A program made the position numbers and the translations under genes. From positions 55,471 through 119,470 of the IMG/VR virus record IMGVR_UViG_3300005253_000004: 64,000 nt of DNA; one strand, written 5' to 3'. The notes under the pieces were generated by a model, which ran no database searches, was not told where the DNA came from, and worked only from the letters and a program-made list of their open reading frames with translations. The DNA is from a virus. Positions 36,572 through 45,676 of this stretch are shown here, one piece after another (position 1 is the first letter of the stretch; the number at the start of each line of letters is the position of its first letter).

Positions 36572-36919
36572 ATGAGTAAGACCAGTAAAATCGCTGTTTT
36601 AGATGAACGAAATGCCGAAGTGCTTGTAGAGCTTATTTGCGGTCCAAACATTAGCGAGACACTGAGAATTCAAGCTATGTCTAAGTTGACCGAATCTAAT
36701 AAAGACGACACGTTTTTTACCACCATGTTCAAAGAGAAATTGGATTGGGGGAAATGCCCCCACTGCAGCCATGAAAACTTCTGGCTGACGCCCGAAGACC
36801 AAAGCAATCAGATGGGCTGGGTGAGCCACAAAGAAGACAAGCGAGTGCCTGAAAATACGGATGCAAAGTCGTGTCCTCTTTACGAACAAGCTTGCAAAAA
36901 GAAGCGGATAGTAACGTGA
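36572..36919 (+). CDS. Small zinc-knuckle protein, 115 aa
   Basis: GGAGGG precedes ATG 36572. An N-terminal helical half is followed by CPHCSHENFW near residues 62-71 and CPLYEQAC near the end. The four Cys likely bind zinc. It overlaps the HNH gene by GTGA. Its role is unknown. Confidence 0.6.
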   Translation: MSKTSKIAVLDERNAEVLVELICGPNISETLRIQAMSKLTESNKDDTFFTTMFKEKLDWGKCPHCSHENFWLTPEDQSNQMGWVSHKEDKRVPENTDAKSCPLYEQACKKKRIVT

Positions 36920-37491
36920 AATCTGCTTCTCAAAAACAGAGAGAGTATGCTGAGCGGCACCCTGAGAGAATAAAAGAGTATCGTAAACAATGGATAGAAT
37001 CAGGTCGTTCTGCGGAATATCAGCGGCGGTGGAAGAAACAGAACCCTGAGAGTCACAAAAAGAACATGGATCGTTATAACGGTTCAGAGAAATCTAAGGC
37101 GTGTCAGAAAAGATACAACGATAATAATAAAGAAAAACGTAGAGCAGTAGGTCGACGCTGGTACCAGAAAAACAAAGAAAAAGCTAAGGCTCGTTCTGCT
37201 ACTTATTTCAAGACACCAAAAGGCAGATTGGTGAAACGGGCATGTGATAACAAACGTAGAGGAGCAGGAGGCACCTTCACAGCCGAGGACATCAAAGATT
37301 TATACGCGACCCAGGGAGGTCGCTGTTACTACTGTAGTGTTGAGATAGAAAGTGGGTACCACATCGAACATATGACTCCTTTGAGCAGAGGGGGAAGAAA
37401 CGATGTGTCTAATATCTGTCTAGCTTGTGCGCCTTGCAACTTGCAGAAGCACACAAAGACGGCAGAAGAGTTCAAAGGAGAACAGAAATGA
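36916..37491 (+). CDS. HNH endonuclease
   Basis: 191 aa from GTG 36916, overlapping the upstream stop. A long basic, Arg/Lys/Tyr-rich N-terminus (about 110 residues) precedes a classical HNH: CYYCSVEI, YHIEHMTPLSRGGRND, NICLACAPCNLQKH. The tail repeats resemble DNA-binding regions of phage HNH nucleases. Cuts DNA; may act near packaging or as a homing nuclease. Confidence 0.85.
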   Translation: MKSASQKQREYAERHPERIKEYRKQWIESGRSAEYQRRWKKQNPESHKKNMDRYNGSEKSKACQKRYNDNNKEKRRAVGRRWYQKNKEKAKARSATYFKTPKGRLVKRACDNKRRGAGGTFTAEDIKDLYATQGGRCYYCSVEIESGYHIEHMTPLSRGGRNDVSNICLACAPCNLQKHTKTAEEFKGEQK

Positions 37492-37694
37492 AGAAAGGAT
37501 TTCTCGCAGGATTGGTAGTGCTGGTGTTTGCGCTTGGGGGTTGTGGGACCCTCAGTTTTGGTCAGTTGGGTAGCGCCTTCTCGAAAGTAGGCGATGTGCT
37601 GTCTGATGAGTGCGCAGATGTTCCTACAAGCGAGGTTAAAAACTGCCTTGCGGCCCTCAAGGACAAGGTGACAGAAGACGAAGCGGTAGAGTAA
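37488..37694 (+). CDS. Lipoprotein, possible outer-membrane spanin
   Basis: 68 aa. A signal peptide (MKKGFLAGLVVLVFALGGC) ends in the lipobox LGGC, so Cys19 would be lipidated. The mature part is about 50 residues with two more Cys. It sits directly before an endolysin-like peptidase and an inner-membrane protein, as o-spanins do. Overlaps the HNH stop. Confidence 0.65.
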   Translation: MKKGFLAGLVVLVFALGGCGTLSFGQLGSAFSKVGDVLSDECADVPTSEVKNCLAALKDKVTEDEAVE

Positions 37695-37695
37695 C

Positions 37696-38073
37696 ATGCT
37701 CGCAGAGCTAAGTATAGGCATAGCCTTAGGGTGCTTGGTCCATATGCCTAACTTCTGCTTAAAGGATGACGTGCGTATTAATGGTGCTCACCTTGACCCA
37801 GTGATGGTTCGGATCATCGATGTGGCCCGTGAAACAGCACCAATGTTGGAGAAGGGTACTGTCTGGATCACCAGCGCGAACGATAGCGAACATATGGAAG
37901 GTTCATTACATTTTAAGAATCGAGCCTTTGATATTCGGATTAAGAATATTATCGGTGATGTTAAACACGAAGCAAGGTTATGGGCTGAGCGTATGCAGGT
38001 TTTATTGGGTGATAACTACGATGTACTACTGGAAAAGACCCACCTACATATTGAGTGGGACCCCAAGGAGTAA
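37696..38073 (+). CDS. M15-type peptidase, likely endolysin
   Basis: 125 aa. Zinc ligands of the M15 (D-Ala-D-Ala carboxypeptidase-like) family: SEHMEGSLHFKNRAFD, with His and Asp of the SxHxxGxAxD type, and later THLHIEW. Cleaves peptidoglycan cross-links to release phage. The N-terminal 20 residues are hydrophobic (SIGIALGCLVHM), perhaps a signal. Second gene of the lysis cassette. Confidence 0.78.
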   Translation: MLAELSIGIALGCLVHMPNFCLKDDVRINGAHLDPVMVRIIDVARETAPMLEKGTVWITSANDSEHMEGSLHFKNRAFDIRIKNIIGDVKHEARLWAERMQVLLGDNYDVLLEKTHLHIEWDPKE

Positions 38074-38075
38074 CA

Positions 38076-38333
38076 ATGGTAAACGGAAATGGGTGGGTAA
38101 AACCGGTATTGATTGGGGTCGCTGTTCTTGTCTTAGCTTCGGCCGTTATTGGTAGTACTACGAATACGATTGCCAACTCGATAGGTCGGCGTGGGTTAGA
38201 AGTCGAAGTCAGCGCCATCAAAGAAGATGTTGACGAACAGAAAGAAGCAGTCAGAAGCATCCCTGTGATGGCTTCGCAGATTAAGGACATTAAAGCTGAC
38301 GTTGGTAAGATCTTGGAGGAGCTAAGAAAATGA
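38076..38333 (+). CDS. Inner-membrane coiled-coil protein (i-spanin or holin candidate)
   Basis: 85 aa. One transmembrane helix near residues 8-28 (VKPVLIGVAVLVLASAVIG) and then a charged helix (EVSAIKEDVDEQKEAVRS, DIKADVGKILEELRK) typical of coiled coils. N-terminal anchor plus periplasmic coiled coil fits an i-spanin paired with the lipoprotein at 37488. A holin is not excluded. Confidence 0.6.
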   Translation: MVNGNGWVKPVLIGVAVLVLASAVIGSTTNTIANSIGRRGLEVEVSAIKEDVDEQKEAVRSIPVMASQIKDIKADVGKILEELRK

Positions 38334-38518
38334 ACGAACTGGAACTCACACAGAAGCTCCGAGAAAAGTACGTAGGAGACCTACCGAAGGCACACAAAGA
38401 GCGGAGTGTTGAGGATGCGCTGCAGGAGGCGCTAGACAACACCACCCCAGAGCGCGCAGGGGCACCGAATCAAAGCCACTATGCGTTTGAAGGTGATGAC
38501 GAACTGGAGTGGATTTAA
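38330..38518 (+). CDS. Small acidic protein, 62 aa
   Basis: Unrecognised. Glu/Asp-rich with N-terminal helix (LELTQKLREKYVGDLPK) and ending EGDDELEWI. Overlaps genes on both sides (ATGA, TAATG). Confidence 0.55.
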   Translation: MNELELTQKLREKYVGDLPKAHKERSVEDALQEALDNTTPERAGAPNQSHYAFEGDDELEWI

Positions 38519-38781
38519 TGATAAAAGAACAAGACGAAGACCGAATCTCAAAAGGATTACTCGGAACGGCTGCGAACGCCTACGAACCCTCGTACAACAC
38601 TCTGTCTAACCCTTACAACACACAAGCTACGCGGGATGTGTCAGCAGGCAAGAGCGGCATCGTAGGGAATGCTAAAGCTGGTGACAAGGTGTACAACCCC
38701 GATACTGCTGTTCGGAAGAAGATCTCGCAGAAGATAAAACAACGTCATAAGAGATTCGTCAAGGAGCAAAAACGTGGCTAA
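38518..38781 (+). CDS. Small protein, 87 aa
   Basis: Starts at ATG 38518 overlapping the previous stop. Polar and basic at the C-terminus (KKISQKIKQRHKRFVKEQKR), with NAYEPSYNTLSNPYNT in the middle. Unrecognised; may be a scaffold-type or DNA-binding protein (inference). Confidence 0.5.
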   Translation: MIKEQDEDRISKGLLGTAANAYEPSYNTLSNPYNTQATRDVSAGKSGIVGNAKAGDKVYNPDTAVRKKISQKIKQRHKRFVKEQKRG

Positions 38782-39136
38782 CACGAAGGCTAGGGTTAAG
38801 GCGTTGTTGAGAGGGCCTACCGCTATAGGGTCTACTTCTAGCAACCTATTCACGAACGCCACTACAATGCAAGGTACCCTTTTAAGAGGGAGAAGCGCAA
38901 ACACCGGTGGATACTCTAAAAGTAAACAGACTGACCCGTGGAGCCTCGCAGCCCCAAGAAAAAGAGAAACAAGCGGCTATTCTTCTCCATATACAAACGA
39001 ATTCGATTACACAGAGAACCGTGCGCGTGAAGCAGAGCGAATTAAGAATACACCTGCAACTACCACTGAGGAATTTCTGAAACAGAAGAAAAAGAAGACG
39101 GTTTTGAGTAAGCTGAATACGAATACAAAACCGTAG
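38774..39136 (+). CDS. Hypothetical Ser/Thr-rich protein, 120 aa
   Basis: GTG start at 38774 after GGAG. Low-complexity, rich in Ser, Thr, Asn, Tyr, with SGYSSPYTNEFDYTENRA and a Lys-rich end. Directly before the terminase. Unrecognised. Confidence 0.5.
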   Translation: MANTKARVKALLRGPTAIGSTSSNLFTNATTMQGTLLRGRSANTGGYSKSKQTDPWSLAAPRKRETSGYSSPYTNEFDYTENRAREAERIKNTPATTTEEFLKQKKKKTVLSKLNTNTKP

Positions 39137-39151
39137 CATGGCGAGGGAGAT

Positions 39152-41305
39152 ATGCCGAACAAGAGTACGACAAAGAACGCTCCGCGTAAGAAGGCGAAGC
39201 TAAAAGCATCTGAGAAGAAGTTCGCGGAGCTGATGGTCCTCGATAAGATGGGGTGCATCGAAGCCGCACGCTTGGCGTTCGGGTGGCCTTGCGAGCCTAA
39301 GTCGTCCACTGCACAGAAAGCCGTTAATCTTAACCGCGCCCAGCGGATCATCAAATACAAATTCCAAATAGCCCAGAAGCTTGACCAAGAAGTCACTGCT
39401 CAGCAGGTGTTGTCTGATACGTCGAATATTGAGTTCGACAGCCTGCGGCAGTTCATTTACCGCCGCCTGGAGGGTATCCGAGACGACCCCAACGCCCATG
39501 GGAACAGCCGCTTCAAGGCTATCGCCGCTCTGGAGAAGATGGTAGACCCTAGTGCAGATGTGAACCTCATCCTCATGTGGGTGGACATGATGTGGCGGGC
39601 TTCCATGGCGCACTGCCCTTGCTGCCACAAGACCTTTCCTTTGCGACATATCAAGAACGAGAAACTCAACAAGTTTCGTGAAGACGTGGACTTGGCTCCA
39701 GACGAAGAGGCGGAGACTCTGCTTGACCGCCGCATGACCATCCTAACTAGAGCTGATAACCGGAAGAAGCCACACCCCGGACAGATTATAGCACTCAACG
39801 CTCCAGAGCGCAACATCGCGGGCCTCGGGCCTGCGAGGTGTGGCAAATCGCTATTGCTCGCTATGTTCGCCTTGTTGGCGTTCTTGATCCCTGGCGTGGA
39901 GGTGTGGATCCTGGCCCGTATCTATGCTGATGCCGCTTCTGAGGTGGAATACCTCGACAAGTTCTTGAACACCCTGTTCTTTCCGTACACAAAACACATT
40001 ATCACCCGCAGGTACGATAGCAAGACCGAGGAGCTGACCCTTGAATCTAAGTGGGGCTCCGTGCTGAAGATCAAATCAGCTAAAGCCAAGGGATCCATCT
40101 CTGGTAGGGAACTGGAGCTAGCGTTGGTCGCTGAGCCCGGTTGGGTACCAGATGACATATATAATCACCTCCGAGCGCGGATGACGTCCCGGTTGGGCAG
40201 GACGCTGCTCTTCGGTACTCCGCAGGGTTTCGGCGGGATCCTTGGCAGGTTCACACAGATGACCGGGAAAGACGGGCAAGGGCGAGCACGGCGGATACCT
40301 ACCAACGAGCGTACTATTGAAGCAGGGTGCCCTTGGAACATCTCTCTTCTCAAGTACAGTATGGATCCTACAGAGAACCCTGAGTACGTCGCTTCTGAGC
40401 TGGCGGCGGCACGGCAGGAATTAACGGAGTCGGAGTTCGCCTCGGAGTTTGAAGGGTTGATGGCGTCTGCGGAAGGTGCGATCTTCGCTCAGCTTCAAGA
40501 ACGCCATATGACAGTGATACCCCGTGACCTTTATGAGAGGTGTGCGTGGGTCCTGGGGATTGATCAAGGCCCGAAGAACTTCGCTGCGTGTCTCTTAGGG
40601 TTTGATGGTCGGACAGTGGTCGCTGCGAACGAGTACTTCGACAACGACCCCCGTACCATGAAGTCGAAGATGGACATCGTCCGTGACCTAGTCCCTAACT
40701 GGATCCGGAAAGCCGGTGGTGACCCCAACCGCTGGGTGTTGACCATCTTCGACTGCGACCCCCCTATCCTGAATGAGCTAGATGAGTTCGAAGAAGATAA
40801 GCGGGAGTGGCCTACAGACGTGACGTTCCGGGTCAAGGACAAGAAGGGCCGTTGGAACCAGGAGAACTGGCGGCGTGAAACCTACGAGTACCTCAATTCT
40901 CTGGCTCAGCCTACACACCCTCACATCTACTTTGATGACTTGAACTGTGACTACCTCCACGACCAGCTTCTACGTGCCCAGACATCTAAGACCGATGAAG
41001 GGAAAGGCTGGGTTATCAAGGATCCAGTGCGTGGAGACCACGTACCTGATGCTTTCATCATGGCGTTGTTCACAATTCTTTCGGGCCAGTTCACGATGCC
41101 AGACAGGAAATTTGACACTGGTGATCCCTATGCTGAAGCGAAGAGAGCATTCGAGTTTTCGCTTAGGGAGGCCGAGAACAAGGAGCTTTCTGGATTTACT
41201 GAAAAAAGGCCTACCTCAGACGAGAACTTCAAAGACGTGTTTGGAAGACCCCGGAAAGGCGGGGGGTCGCGCTCCAAGAAGCATTGGAACTACAAGGATT
41301 ATTGA
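39152..41305 (+). CDS. terL: Terminase large subunit with fused small-subunit-like N-terminus
   Basis: 717 aa. Residues 1-140 resemble a TerS-type domain: SEKKFAELMVLDKMGCIEAA with following RAQRIIKYKF and VTAQQVLSDTSNIEFD. A CPCC...H insert (155-166) may bind zinc. The ATPase has Walker A GPARCGKS (226-233) and a Walker B region LALVAE (323-328) in which Asp is replaced by Ala before the catalytic Glu. The nuclease has VLGIDQGP (Asp471), IFDCD and DHVPDAFIMAL. Packages DNA into procapsids. No separate TerS gene is seen. Confidence 0.88.
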   Translation: MPNKSTTKNAPRKKAKLKASEKKFAELMVLDKMGCIEAARLAFGWPCEPKSSTAQKAVNLNRAQRIIKYKFQIAQKLDQEVTAQQVLSDTSNIEFDSLRQFIYRRLEGIRDDPNAHGNSRFKAIAALEKMVDPSADVNLILMWVDMMWRASMAHCPCCHKTFPLRHIKNEKLNKFREDVDLAPDEEAETLLDRRMTILTRADNRKKPHPGQIIALNAPERNIAGLGPARCGKSLLLAMFALLAFLIPGVEVWILARIYADAASEVEYLDKFLNTLFFPYTKHIITRRYDSKTEELTLESKWGSVLKIKSAKAKGSISGRELELALVAEPGWVPDDIYNHLRARMTSRLGRTLLFGTPQGFGGILGRFTQMTGKDGQGRARRIPTNERTIEAGCPWNISLLKYSMDPTENPEYVASELAAARQELTESEFASEFEGLMASAEGAIFAQLQERHMTVIPRDLYERCAWVLGIDQGPKNFAACLLGFDGRTVVAANEYFDNDPRTMKSKMDIVRDLVPNWIRKAGGDPNRWVLTIFDCDPPILNELDEFEEDKREWPTDVTFRVKDKKGRWNQENWRRETYEYLNSLAQPTHPHIYFDDLNCDYLHDQLLRAQTSKTDEGKGWVIKDPVRGDHVPDAFIMALFTILSGQFTMPDRKFDTGDPYAEAKRAFEFSLREAENKELSGFTEKRPTSDENFKDVFGRPRKGGGSRSKKHWNYKDY

Positions 41306-41829
41306 TGGCGTGGAATAAGAGAAAGGAAGGACGCCCTAAAAGAAGGGAGTTTGGTGGAGGCTCAATCAACCGAACTGTATACGATTACATCTTAGAGGTA
41401 CTCCCTGAAAATAAGACGATATTAGAACTGGGTAGTGGGTGGGGTTCTGGAGAGTTGATGCAGCACTGGAATTTGTACTCCATAGAGCACAAAGAGGCTT
41501 GGTTCAAACTTTACAACCCACAGTCTTTTTTAGTCCCGGTTACACATGAACTAGGATGGTATGATATTGAGATACTGAAGGAAGCGCTATCGGGGTTGAA
41601 GTATGATCTACTTTTGATAGACGGTCCTCATTATGGAAGAGAACACTTCCCTGCTAACCTAGACTTGTTTGATACAACTGTACTTATGATTTTCGATGAT
41701 GTGAATCGTAGTGTAGGACAAAACGTCATAAAGGAAGTATCTGAGTTAGTGTGTAGACCTTATGTGATCCATTATCCGAATACTAAAGAATCGTTTGGAG
41801 TTATAGAAGGGACACAAACATGCCCGTAA
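41305..41829 (+). CDS. Class I SAM-dependent methyltransferase
   Basis: 174 aa from ATG 41305, overlapping the terminase stop (TGATG). ILELGSGWGSGEL (residues 40-52) is the SAM-binding motif I; LLLIDGPHYG and LMIFDDV follow at the expected spacing. Similar in length and motifs to 42085-42633, so the two may act in turn. Substrate unknown; probably a glycan or small molecule given the island. Confidence 0.75.
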   Translation: MAWNKRKEGRPKRREFGGGSINRTVYDYILEVLPENKTILELGSGWGSGELMQHWNLYSIEHKEAWFKLYNPQSFLVPVTHELGWYDIEILKEALSGLKYDLLLIDGPHYGREHFPANLDLFDTTVLMIFDDVNRSVGQNVIKEVSELVCRPYVIHYPNTKESFGVIEGTQTCP

Positions 41830-42107
41830 CGGCGTTCGAGAAGAATATTGTTAAGTCTTGTGAGATGAGAACTATTTGTGAGGTGCTTCGTGAAATCTAT
41901 TGGCACACAGAGGATTCTGTTGTTCGTGAGAAAGTCTTAGAAGCTACTGTCATGGCTAAGAAGATGGATGGGAGACTAAGGAAGTACAAGAAGCACTGGG
42001 ACAAACAGGGTATGTGGGAACCTAATGAGGGTGCTGAAGGGAAACTGAAGCAAAGACAAGAACAGTATGAAAGGGAGAAACCTGATGGCGAAAAGCGAAT
42101 GCCTTGA
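41820..42107 (+). CDS. Small helical protein, 95 aa
   Basis: Mostly helical and basic, with KKMDGRLRKYKKHWDKQGMW. Small proteins of this shape occur in phage structural clusters, but I do not recognise the family. Overlaps genes on both sides. Confidence 0.5.
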   Translation: MPVTAFEKNIVKSCEMRTICEVLREIYWHTEDSVVREKVLEATVMAKKMDGRLRKYKKHWDKQGMWEPNEGAEGKLKQRQEQYEREKPDGEKRMP

Positions 42108-42633
42108 AGAGCTAGGTTTTGGAGACTGGTCGATTGACAAAGACCTTTATGATTTCATACGAAAGGTCCTACCAGAAGGCAGCACAATACTAGAGTTGGG
42201 CAGCGGGTTCTCTACAGGGGAATTGTCGAAGTACTACACTATGTTCTCTGTGGAGCACGATGTGGCTTTTCTAGATAAATACGACTCCACGTACCTACAC
42301 GCCCCTTTAAAGGAACACAAGAAGCTCAAGAACCACGATAGCACTGAGTGGTATGACGCTAGTATCCTCCATGACTTGTTGAAGGGGTTGAAGTACGATC
42401 TTCTGTTGGTAGACGGTCCTCCCCAAACAAGGTCAGGGTTTGTTAAGTACATCAACTTGTTCGACACTAGCGCCATCTGGGTTTTCGATGACGCTGGTAG
42501 AAGCATTGATAGAGCTGTAGTCAACTCAGCCGCTAGTGTACTAGGGGTTCCGTGGGTGAACTACCGCAGCGAGGCAGGCGGGAAGGTGTATTCAGTGCTC
42601 AACAACCCGCTACTTAGGAGTACTGATGAATAA
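42085..42633 (+). CDS. Class I SAM-dependent methyltransferase
   Basis: 182 aa from ATG 42085, preceded by GGGAG. Motif I is ILELGSGFSTGEL, then LLLVDGPPQ and IWVFDDAGRS. Clearly paralogous to 41305-41829. Probably methylates a sugar or other small substrate. Confidence 0.75.
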   Translation: MAKSECLEELGFGDWSIDKDLYDFIRKVLPEGSTILELGSGFSTGELSKYYTMFSVEHDVAFLDKYDSTYLHAPLKEHKKLKNHDSTEWYDASILHDLLKGLKYDLLLVDGPPQTRSGFVKYINLFDTSAIWVFDDAGRSIDRAVVNSAASVLGVPWVNYRSEAGGKVYSVLNNPLLRSTDE

Positions 42634-43366
42634 CTGGATTACGTTTATAGGGGAGGGGAGAAGTGGGCACACAATTGTTTCTGCTATATTGGATTCGCAC
42701 CCTAATGTCCGTTTGGCAGAGGAGCAGAAGCTCATCACTAAGTGGACACGGGATGGGTGGTCACGGGAGAAAATCATCGACGCCGTCAAGAACTGCGGGC
42801 ATGGGAAAGAGCGTAAACCGAAGGCTCTACCAGGGTCGCTGACGTGGGAAGAACCGCTGCTGGCGATAGGAGACAAGTGCGGCTGGGACGCTGTGAACCT
42901 CACTAGAAAGCACGGAGAGAGTATTGACGTTTTAGATAGGTTCAGCGAACACATGTTGATGCCAGTTAAGTTGATCCACACGATCCGGAATCCGTATGAC
43001 AACATCACCGCTTACCTCGACAGCCCCAAGTCCAACCGGATTTGGCGGGATGAGGATACGCTGCATCGTATGTGCATTCGGCGATACGCGAGGTTCTACA
43101 GCACAGCGATTAAGCTATTGGAAATTTACCCCAGGTTTGATCTCTACAACGAGGAGTTGATCAAGAATCCAGAGCGTACGTTGACAAAACTGTGTGCGTT
43201 TCTTGACCTCCCTGTTGTGGAGCCTTGGCTGACCAACGCAGCGAATGCTGTGTACAAGAAGCCGAATGAAAGATCTAAGCGTCGAGTATGGCCTGCTGCA
43301 TGGGAAGAGCAGATGCCATGGCGCATCATAGGGAAGTATGCTTTCTTTGAGAGGTACACAAAATGA
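42626..43366 (+). CDS. Sulfotransferase
   Basis: 246 aa. The 5'-phosphosulfate loop is FIGEGRSGHTIVSAIL (residues 7-22) and the 3'-phosphate site IHTIRNPYDNITAYL. PAPS is the sulfate donor. First of four sulfotransferase-like genes in the island. Acceptor unknown; neighbours suggest glycan. Confidence 0.8.
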   Translation: MNNWITFIGEGRSGHTIVSAILDSHPNVRLAEEQKLITKWTRDGWSREKIIDAVKNCGHGKERKPKALPGSLTWEEPLLAIGDKCGWDAVNLTRKHGESIDVLDRFSEHMLMPVKLIHTIRNPYDNITAYLDSPKSNRIWRDEDTLHRMCIRRYARFYSTAIKLLEIYPRFDLYNEELIKNPERTLTKLCAFLDLPVVEPWLTNAANAVYKKPNERSKRRVWPAAWEEQMPWRIIGKYAFFERYTK

Positions 43367-43983
43367 TTAGAGTGCGGGACGACGACGTGCTGCTGAGTTC
43401 TAGCAGCAAGGGAGACGAGTTTACGAAGTTTCAAATGGTGCATAATTGGATCTGTGAGGTGCCTGACCGTCTCATTCATGTACCTACCATTCTAGTGACA
43501 GAGATTCAGGAGTTCCCGAAGTGCATTGAGTACATCCGCGAAGAGGCAGCAGAAGGGCGTATGGCCCCTGAGATACATGGACTGAAGCACCATGACTACG
43601 CGGCTCTCACTTCAGCAGAGATCGTTCTAGAGTTGGATGAGTGCCAGGAGTGGATCTATAAGAACCTTGGTTGCACCCCCCACAAGTTTTACTCACCTTG
43701 GGGCGCTGGAGCGGATGAACGAGGCGCACACATCAAAGGAGCCGCGAAGTCACTGGGTCTTGAGTTAGTGACATGTGAGAGCATCCACAAGATGGACGGA
43801 CGGTATGGGGTAGTCCAGGCTTTGTTGGATGGCAAAGACATTAGCTACCTTGAAGATGATGAGATCTTTCTACATTGGTGGCAGAACGTGACTCGCCTCA
43901 AGAGGATCATAGAGGTCATCAAATTTGGTTCTTGGGAGTCGGCCAGGGCAGCGAACAAGAAGTTGTTCAAGGAGGAGAAATGA
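43363..43983 (+). CDS. Polysaccharide deacetylase-like protein
   Basis: 206 aa. IRVRDDDV at the N-terminus and APEIHGLKHHDY, then HKFYSPWGAG, match the metal and catalytic regions of NodB-type carbohydrate deacetylases (D-D, H-x3-H, and a substrate loop). Would remove acetyl groups from a glycan. ATGA overlaps on both sides. Confidence 0.7.
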   Translation: MIRVRDDDVLLSSSSKGDEFTKFQMVHNWICEVPDRLIHVPTILVTEIQEFPKCIEYIREEAAEGRMAPEIHGLKHHDYAALTSAEIVLELDECQEWIYKNLGCTPHKFYSPWGAGADERGAHIKGAAKSLGLELVTCESIHKMDGRYGVVQALLDGKDISYLEDDEIFLHWWQNVTRLKRIIEVIKFGSWESARAANKKLFKEEK

Positions 43984-44555
43984 GTTACGAAGAGTATATT
44001 AGAGATTTATTGAATCGAAGGGTCAAATCCTGGCAAGACCGCGCTGCCTACATAAATGCAAAGTGGGGACCGAAGCGCCTAGGTGTTGACAACCCGGGCA
44101 ATAGAGCAGACCGTGCGTTCCTAGAAGAATACGCCGTAGGCTTAGGTGTTGACATTTGCTGTGGTGACTTTCTTTTAGGTGACGAATCCATTGGCGTTGA
44201 CATCCGAAGAACGGTGCTCGGTGCTGACTATCACTACAGCGGGGATGACCTGGCTTTCTCTAAGACAAACGAGTTGGACTACGTTCTTACCAATTACATT
44301 GAGGCTATGCCCAATGTGATTAAAGCACTCAATGAATGGTTCCGTGCTTTGAGAGCAGGTGGTACAATGGCTATCGTTTGTAGAAATGCAGATGTATACC
44401 CAGGACCTGAAGGTGCTCTAAAGAACCGACATAGAGTACACACTTTCAGTAAGGTGACGTTGTCTCATTATTTAGGCCGGGTTGGGTTCGAAGATATTAA
44501 CATAAAGGAGACAGAACACCAAACGCTGCATGTGACAGCAAAGAAGCCAACATGA
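43980..44555 (+). CDS. Methyltransferase (type 11-like)
   Basis: 191 aa from ATG 43980. Motif I is GLGVDICCGDF (residues 51-61), followed by DYVLTNYIEAM and LRAGGTMAIVC. The order fits the methyltransf_11 group. Acceptor unknown. Confidence 0.7.
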   Translation: MSYEEYIRDLLNRRVKSWQDRAAYINAKWGPKRLGVDNPGNRADRAFLEEYAVGLGVDICCGDFLLGDESIGVDIRRTVLGADYHYSGDDLAFSKTNELDYVLTNYIEAMPNVIKALNEWFRALRAGGTMAIVCRNADVYPGPEGALKNRHRVHTFSKVTLSHYLGRVGFEDINIKETEHQTLHVTAKKPT

Positions 44556-45676
44556 TTAAGATTGTAGAATCAGAGGTCACATCATTCGATACCAGCAAAT
44601 GGGCTGATATGGTAATAGGGCCTGCCCGGAGGAGGTTCTTGACTCCAACAGGTGAGCATTACCGTCTTCTGATTCACCTCGCGCATAAGATCTCAGATGG
44701 TGTATTTTACGACGTAGGAACGCTTGATGGGGCGTCTGCGATAGCGTTGGGGTCGAACCTTAGTAATCTTGTTACATCTTGGGACATCAGCGAGGTTTCT
44801 AGAAAGACCGCAGGGTATGCTTACCCTAACGTACCTGGGATGGACAACATCGAGTTTCGTACCAAGAGTATCTTCGATGAGCCTGCGTGGATTTATGACG
44901 TAGCAGACATCATCTGTTTGGATATAGCTCCACATGATGGGATTAAAGAACGTCTGTTCATGGAAGTATTAGAGAAATCGAATTTTAAAGGACTTCTGAT
45001 TTGTGACGATATACGTAACCGACGCTTCCCTAATTTGTCAAAGTGGTGGGATGAGATTGACCATCCTAAATGGATTATCCCGTATGCTCACTGTAGTGGT
45101 ACTGGTATAGTTTCATATGGAGATGAGACCATCGTCAAAGGGTACCCAACTGTTTCTCACGGCATCAAAGGTCACTTGTCTAGAGTCGAAGCAAACTGGC
45201 TTAACGAGATGCCAGCACGGATTGGAGACGGATTATATGGTGAGTTAGGCACCTACAGAGGAAGGTCTGCGGCCTGTATAGCAGGCGGCATACAGACCAG
45301 TGGTATAAAAGCACACCTCATCACAGTAGACTCTTACGATGGTAGGAGTATGACTTCAGGAAGACCACACTCAATGGAGGATACAGTTGCCTGTTTCAAG
45401 GAAAAGGGGATCAGCGAGTATGTCACTTTCATGAAAGGGCTGACGGTCCCTATGGCTGATAAGTGTAGATCTCAAAGATTTGACTTCCTCTTCATAGATG
45501 CCGACCACTCATACGAAGGGTGTAAGGCTGACTTTGTGGCGTGGAGCCCTTTGGTTAGGTCTGGCGGGGAGATCGCATTCCACGATGCCAACTTAGATTC
45601 AGTACTCCAGGTAGTGAAAGAGAGCGGGTGGGAGTGGCATATGGTAGACACGATGGCGGTGGTAACAAAGCCATGA
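44552..45676 (+). CDS. Protein with two methyltransferase domains in tandem
   Basis: 374 aa. The first domain has FYDVGTLDGASAIAL and LDIAPHDG; the second has YGELGTYRGRSAACI, FLFIDADHSYEG and GGEIAFHD. Both look like the SAM-binding Methyltransf_24 type. Two modules in one chain suggest an internal duplication or two methylation steps. Confidence 0.72.
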   Translation: MIKIVESEVTSFDTSKWADMVIGPARRRFLTPTGEHYRLLIHLAHKISDGVFYDVGTLDGASAIALGSNLSNLVTSWDISEVSRKTAGYAYPNVPGMDNIEFRTKSIFDEPAWIYDVADIICLDIAPHDGIKERLFMEVLEKSNFKGLLICDDIRNRRFPNLSKWWDEIDHPKWIIPYAHCSGTGIVSYGDETIVKGYPTVSHGIKGHLSRVEANWLNEMPARIGDGLYGELGTYRGRSAACIAGGIQTSGIKAHLITVDSYDGRSMTSGRPHSMEDTVACFKEKGISEYVTFMKGLTVPMADKCRSQRFDFLFIDADHSYEGCKADFVAWSPLVRSGGEIAFHDANLDSVLQVVKESGWEWHMVDTMAVVTKP

